Shown here: positions 5,659 through 5,958 of the stretch, piece by piece | Position numbering within the stretch: position 1 is the first letter of the stretch | How the letters are laid out: each line of letters starts with the position of its first letter | Source: Vicinamibacteria bacterium | GTDB taxonomy: Bacteria; Acidobacteriota; Vicinamibacteria; Vicinamibacterales; 2-12-FULL-66-21 | Assembly (NCBI GenBank): GCA_025937075.1 | Contig: JAICSD010000287.1 | Location: 1 to 5,958 of the forward strand | Reading direction: 5' to 3' | Length of the DNA: 5,958 bases | Program-made: the position numbers and the translations under genes | The notes under the pieces: generated by a model | What the model was told of the DNA's origin: nothing | The model's input: only the letters and a program-made list of their open reading frames with translations | Databases searched by the model: none

Positions 5659-5711
5659 ATATAGACATACGGTTATATGCCTTGACATGAATATTCTGTA
5701 TGAGTTATATG
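5659..5711 (+). promoter_or_regulatory. AT-rich promoter/operator-like region before the ArsR gene
   Basis: An abrupt AT-rich island in GC-rich DNA. It holds two direct copies of GTTATATG (5672-5679 and 5704-5711), 32 bases or about three helical turns apart. It also has inverted arms ATATA/TATAT (5659-5663, 5674-5678), CATAC/GTATG (5666-5670, 5698-5702) and the palindrome GAATATTC (5689-5696). A perfect -35 hexamer TTGACA is at 5682-5687, with a weak -10 (TTATAT 5705-5710, 17-base spacing). AT-rich dyads overlapping the promoter are typical operators of ArsR-family autoregulation; that this one is bound by the adjacent protein is inferred. Confidence 0.45.
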
Positions 5712-5958
5712 TGTTCGGTGGAATCGACGTTCGCCATCGTCGCCGAACCCAACCGGCGCGCCATCCTGAGCCTGCTCCTGTCCTCCGAGCGCGCAGTGGG
5801 CGAGATCGAGCGCGAGTTGCGCCTCTCACAGCCCTCCGTGTCCAAGCACCTGCGCGTCCTGCGCGAGGCGGGCTTCGTCGAATCTCGCATCGAAGCGCAG
5901 CGCCGGCTTTACCGGCTGCGGCCCGAGCCGCTGATGGAACTCGACGCGTGGCTGGCCC
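5700..5958 (+). CDS. ArsR-family winged-helix transcriptional regulator (3'-truncated by window edge)
   Basis: The first ~86 residues of an ArsR/SmtB-type repressor, a small dimeric winged-helix DNA-binding protein. Visible are the N-terminal helix FAIVAEPNRRAILSLL, the helix-turn-helix VGEIERELRLSQPSVSKHLRVLREAGFV with recognition helix SQPSVSKHLRVL, and the wing ESRIEAQRRLYRLR, then PEPLMELDAWLA. The metal-binding ELCVCDL-type motif of arsenic/cadmium sensors is absent, so this belongs to the non-metal group, whose genes are often followed by an AHSA1/SRPBCC gene; what follows is outside the window. Start choice: ATG 5700 is the longest possible (a TGA lies in frame at 5688-5690) and ATG 5709 is also in frame. 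GTG 5718 would give VESTFAIVAEPNRR, matching the usual family start, and is the only one downstream of the -10 proposed for TTGACA at 5682. None has a visible Shine-Dalgarno. Confidence 0.88.
   Translation, partial: MSYMCSVESTFAIVAEPNRRAILSLLLSSERAVGEIERELRLSQPSVSKHLRVLREAGFVESRIEAQRRLYRLRPEPLMELDAWLA

Noticed and set aside
1..5958. CRISPR array, toxin-antitoxin pair or defence island
   Set aside because: No regularly spaced repeats, no paired small genes and no recognisable nuclease or effector genes were seen.

Overview
This is a GC-rich bacterial chromosomal window (most coding lines near 70% G+C). It carries loosely related accessory genes and no single coherent operon. Gene content (diguanylate cyclase, SRPBCC protein, beta-lactamase-fold hydrolase, secreted histidine phosphatase, ArsR regulator) and codon use fit a soil-type, GC-rich Gram-negative bacterium. 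My impression is an Acidobacteriota/Vicinamibacteria-like organism, but that rests on remembered protein style and not on a marker gene.

Layout: (1) positions 2-364 hold the C-terminal half of a GGDEF diguanylate cyclase, cut by the window edge. (2) A complete tRNA-Pro(UGG) with encoded CCA follows after 9 bases (374-450), and just beyond it lies an 11-bp tandem duplication. (3) From about 586 to 1616 is a patch that looks foreign and decayed: a lower-GC minus-strand gene with an HTH-like N-terminus, a 28-codon stub of a glyoxalase/VOC gene (1352-1438), and, abutting it, the decayed C-terminal part of an IS481/IS3-type transposase on the minus strand (about 1432-1575) with an internal stop. 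(4) A minus-strand membrane-anchored SRPBCC-like protein (1617-2399) diverges from (5) a plus-strand fusion of a six-helix DUF998-like membrane domain with a serine beta-lactamase-fold (class C/family VIII esterase-like) domain (2695-4548). (6) The following gap holds a short scrap that reads like the N-terminal part of DinB (DNA polymerase IV), then (7) a signal-peptide-bearing histidine phosphatase (4897-5502). (8) After a conspicuous AT-rich, repeat-containing promoter/operator region comes a 3'-truncated ArsR-family regulator.

How the parts relate: the tRNA gene, the tandem repeat, the composition change and three gene scraps suggest an insertion hot spot that has been repeatedly entered and eroded. 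The SRPBCC gene and the DUF998-hydrolase gene are divergent and share a 295-bp intergenic region. The histidine phosphatase appears to stand alone. I found no CRISPR array, toxin-antitoxin pair, defence system or biosynthetic cluster, and I do not claim a new system. The most interesting items are the fused membrane-hydrolase protein and the fossil IS/VOC/DinB fragments that gene callers would miss.
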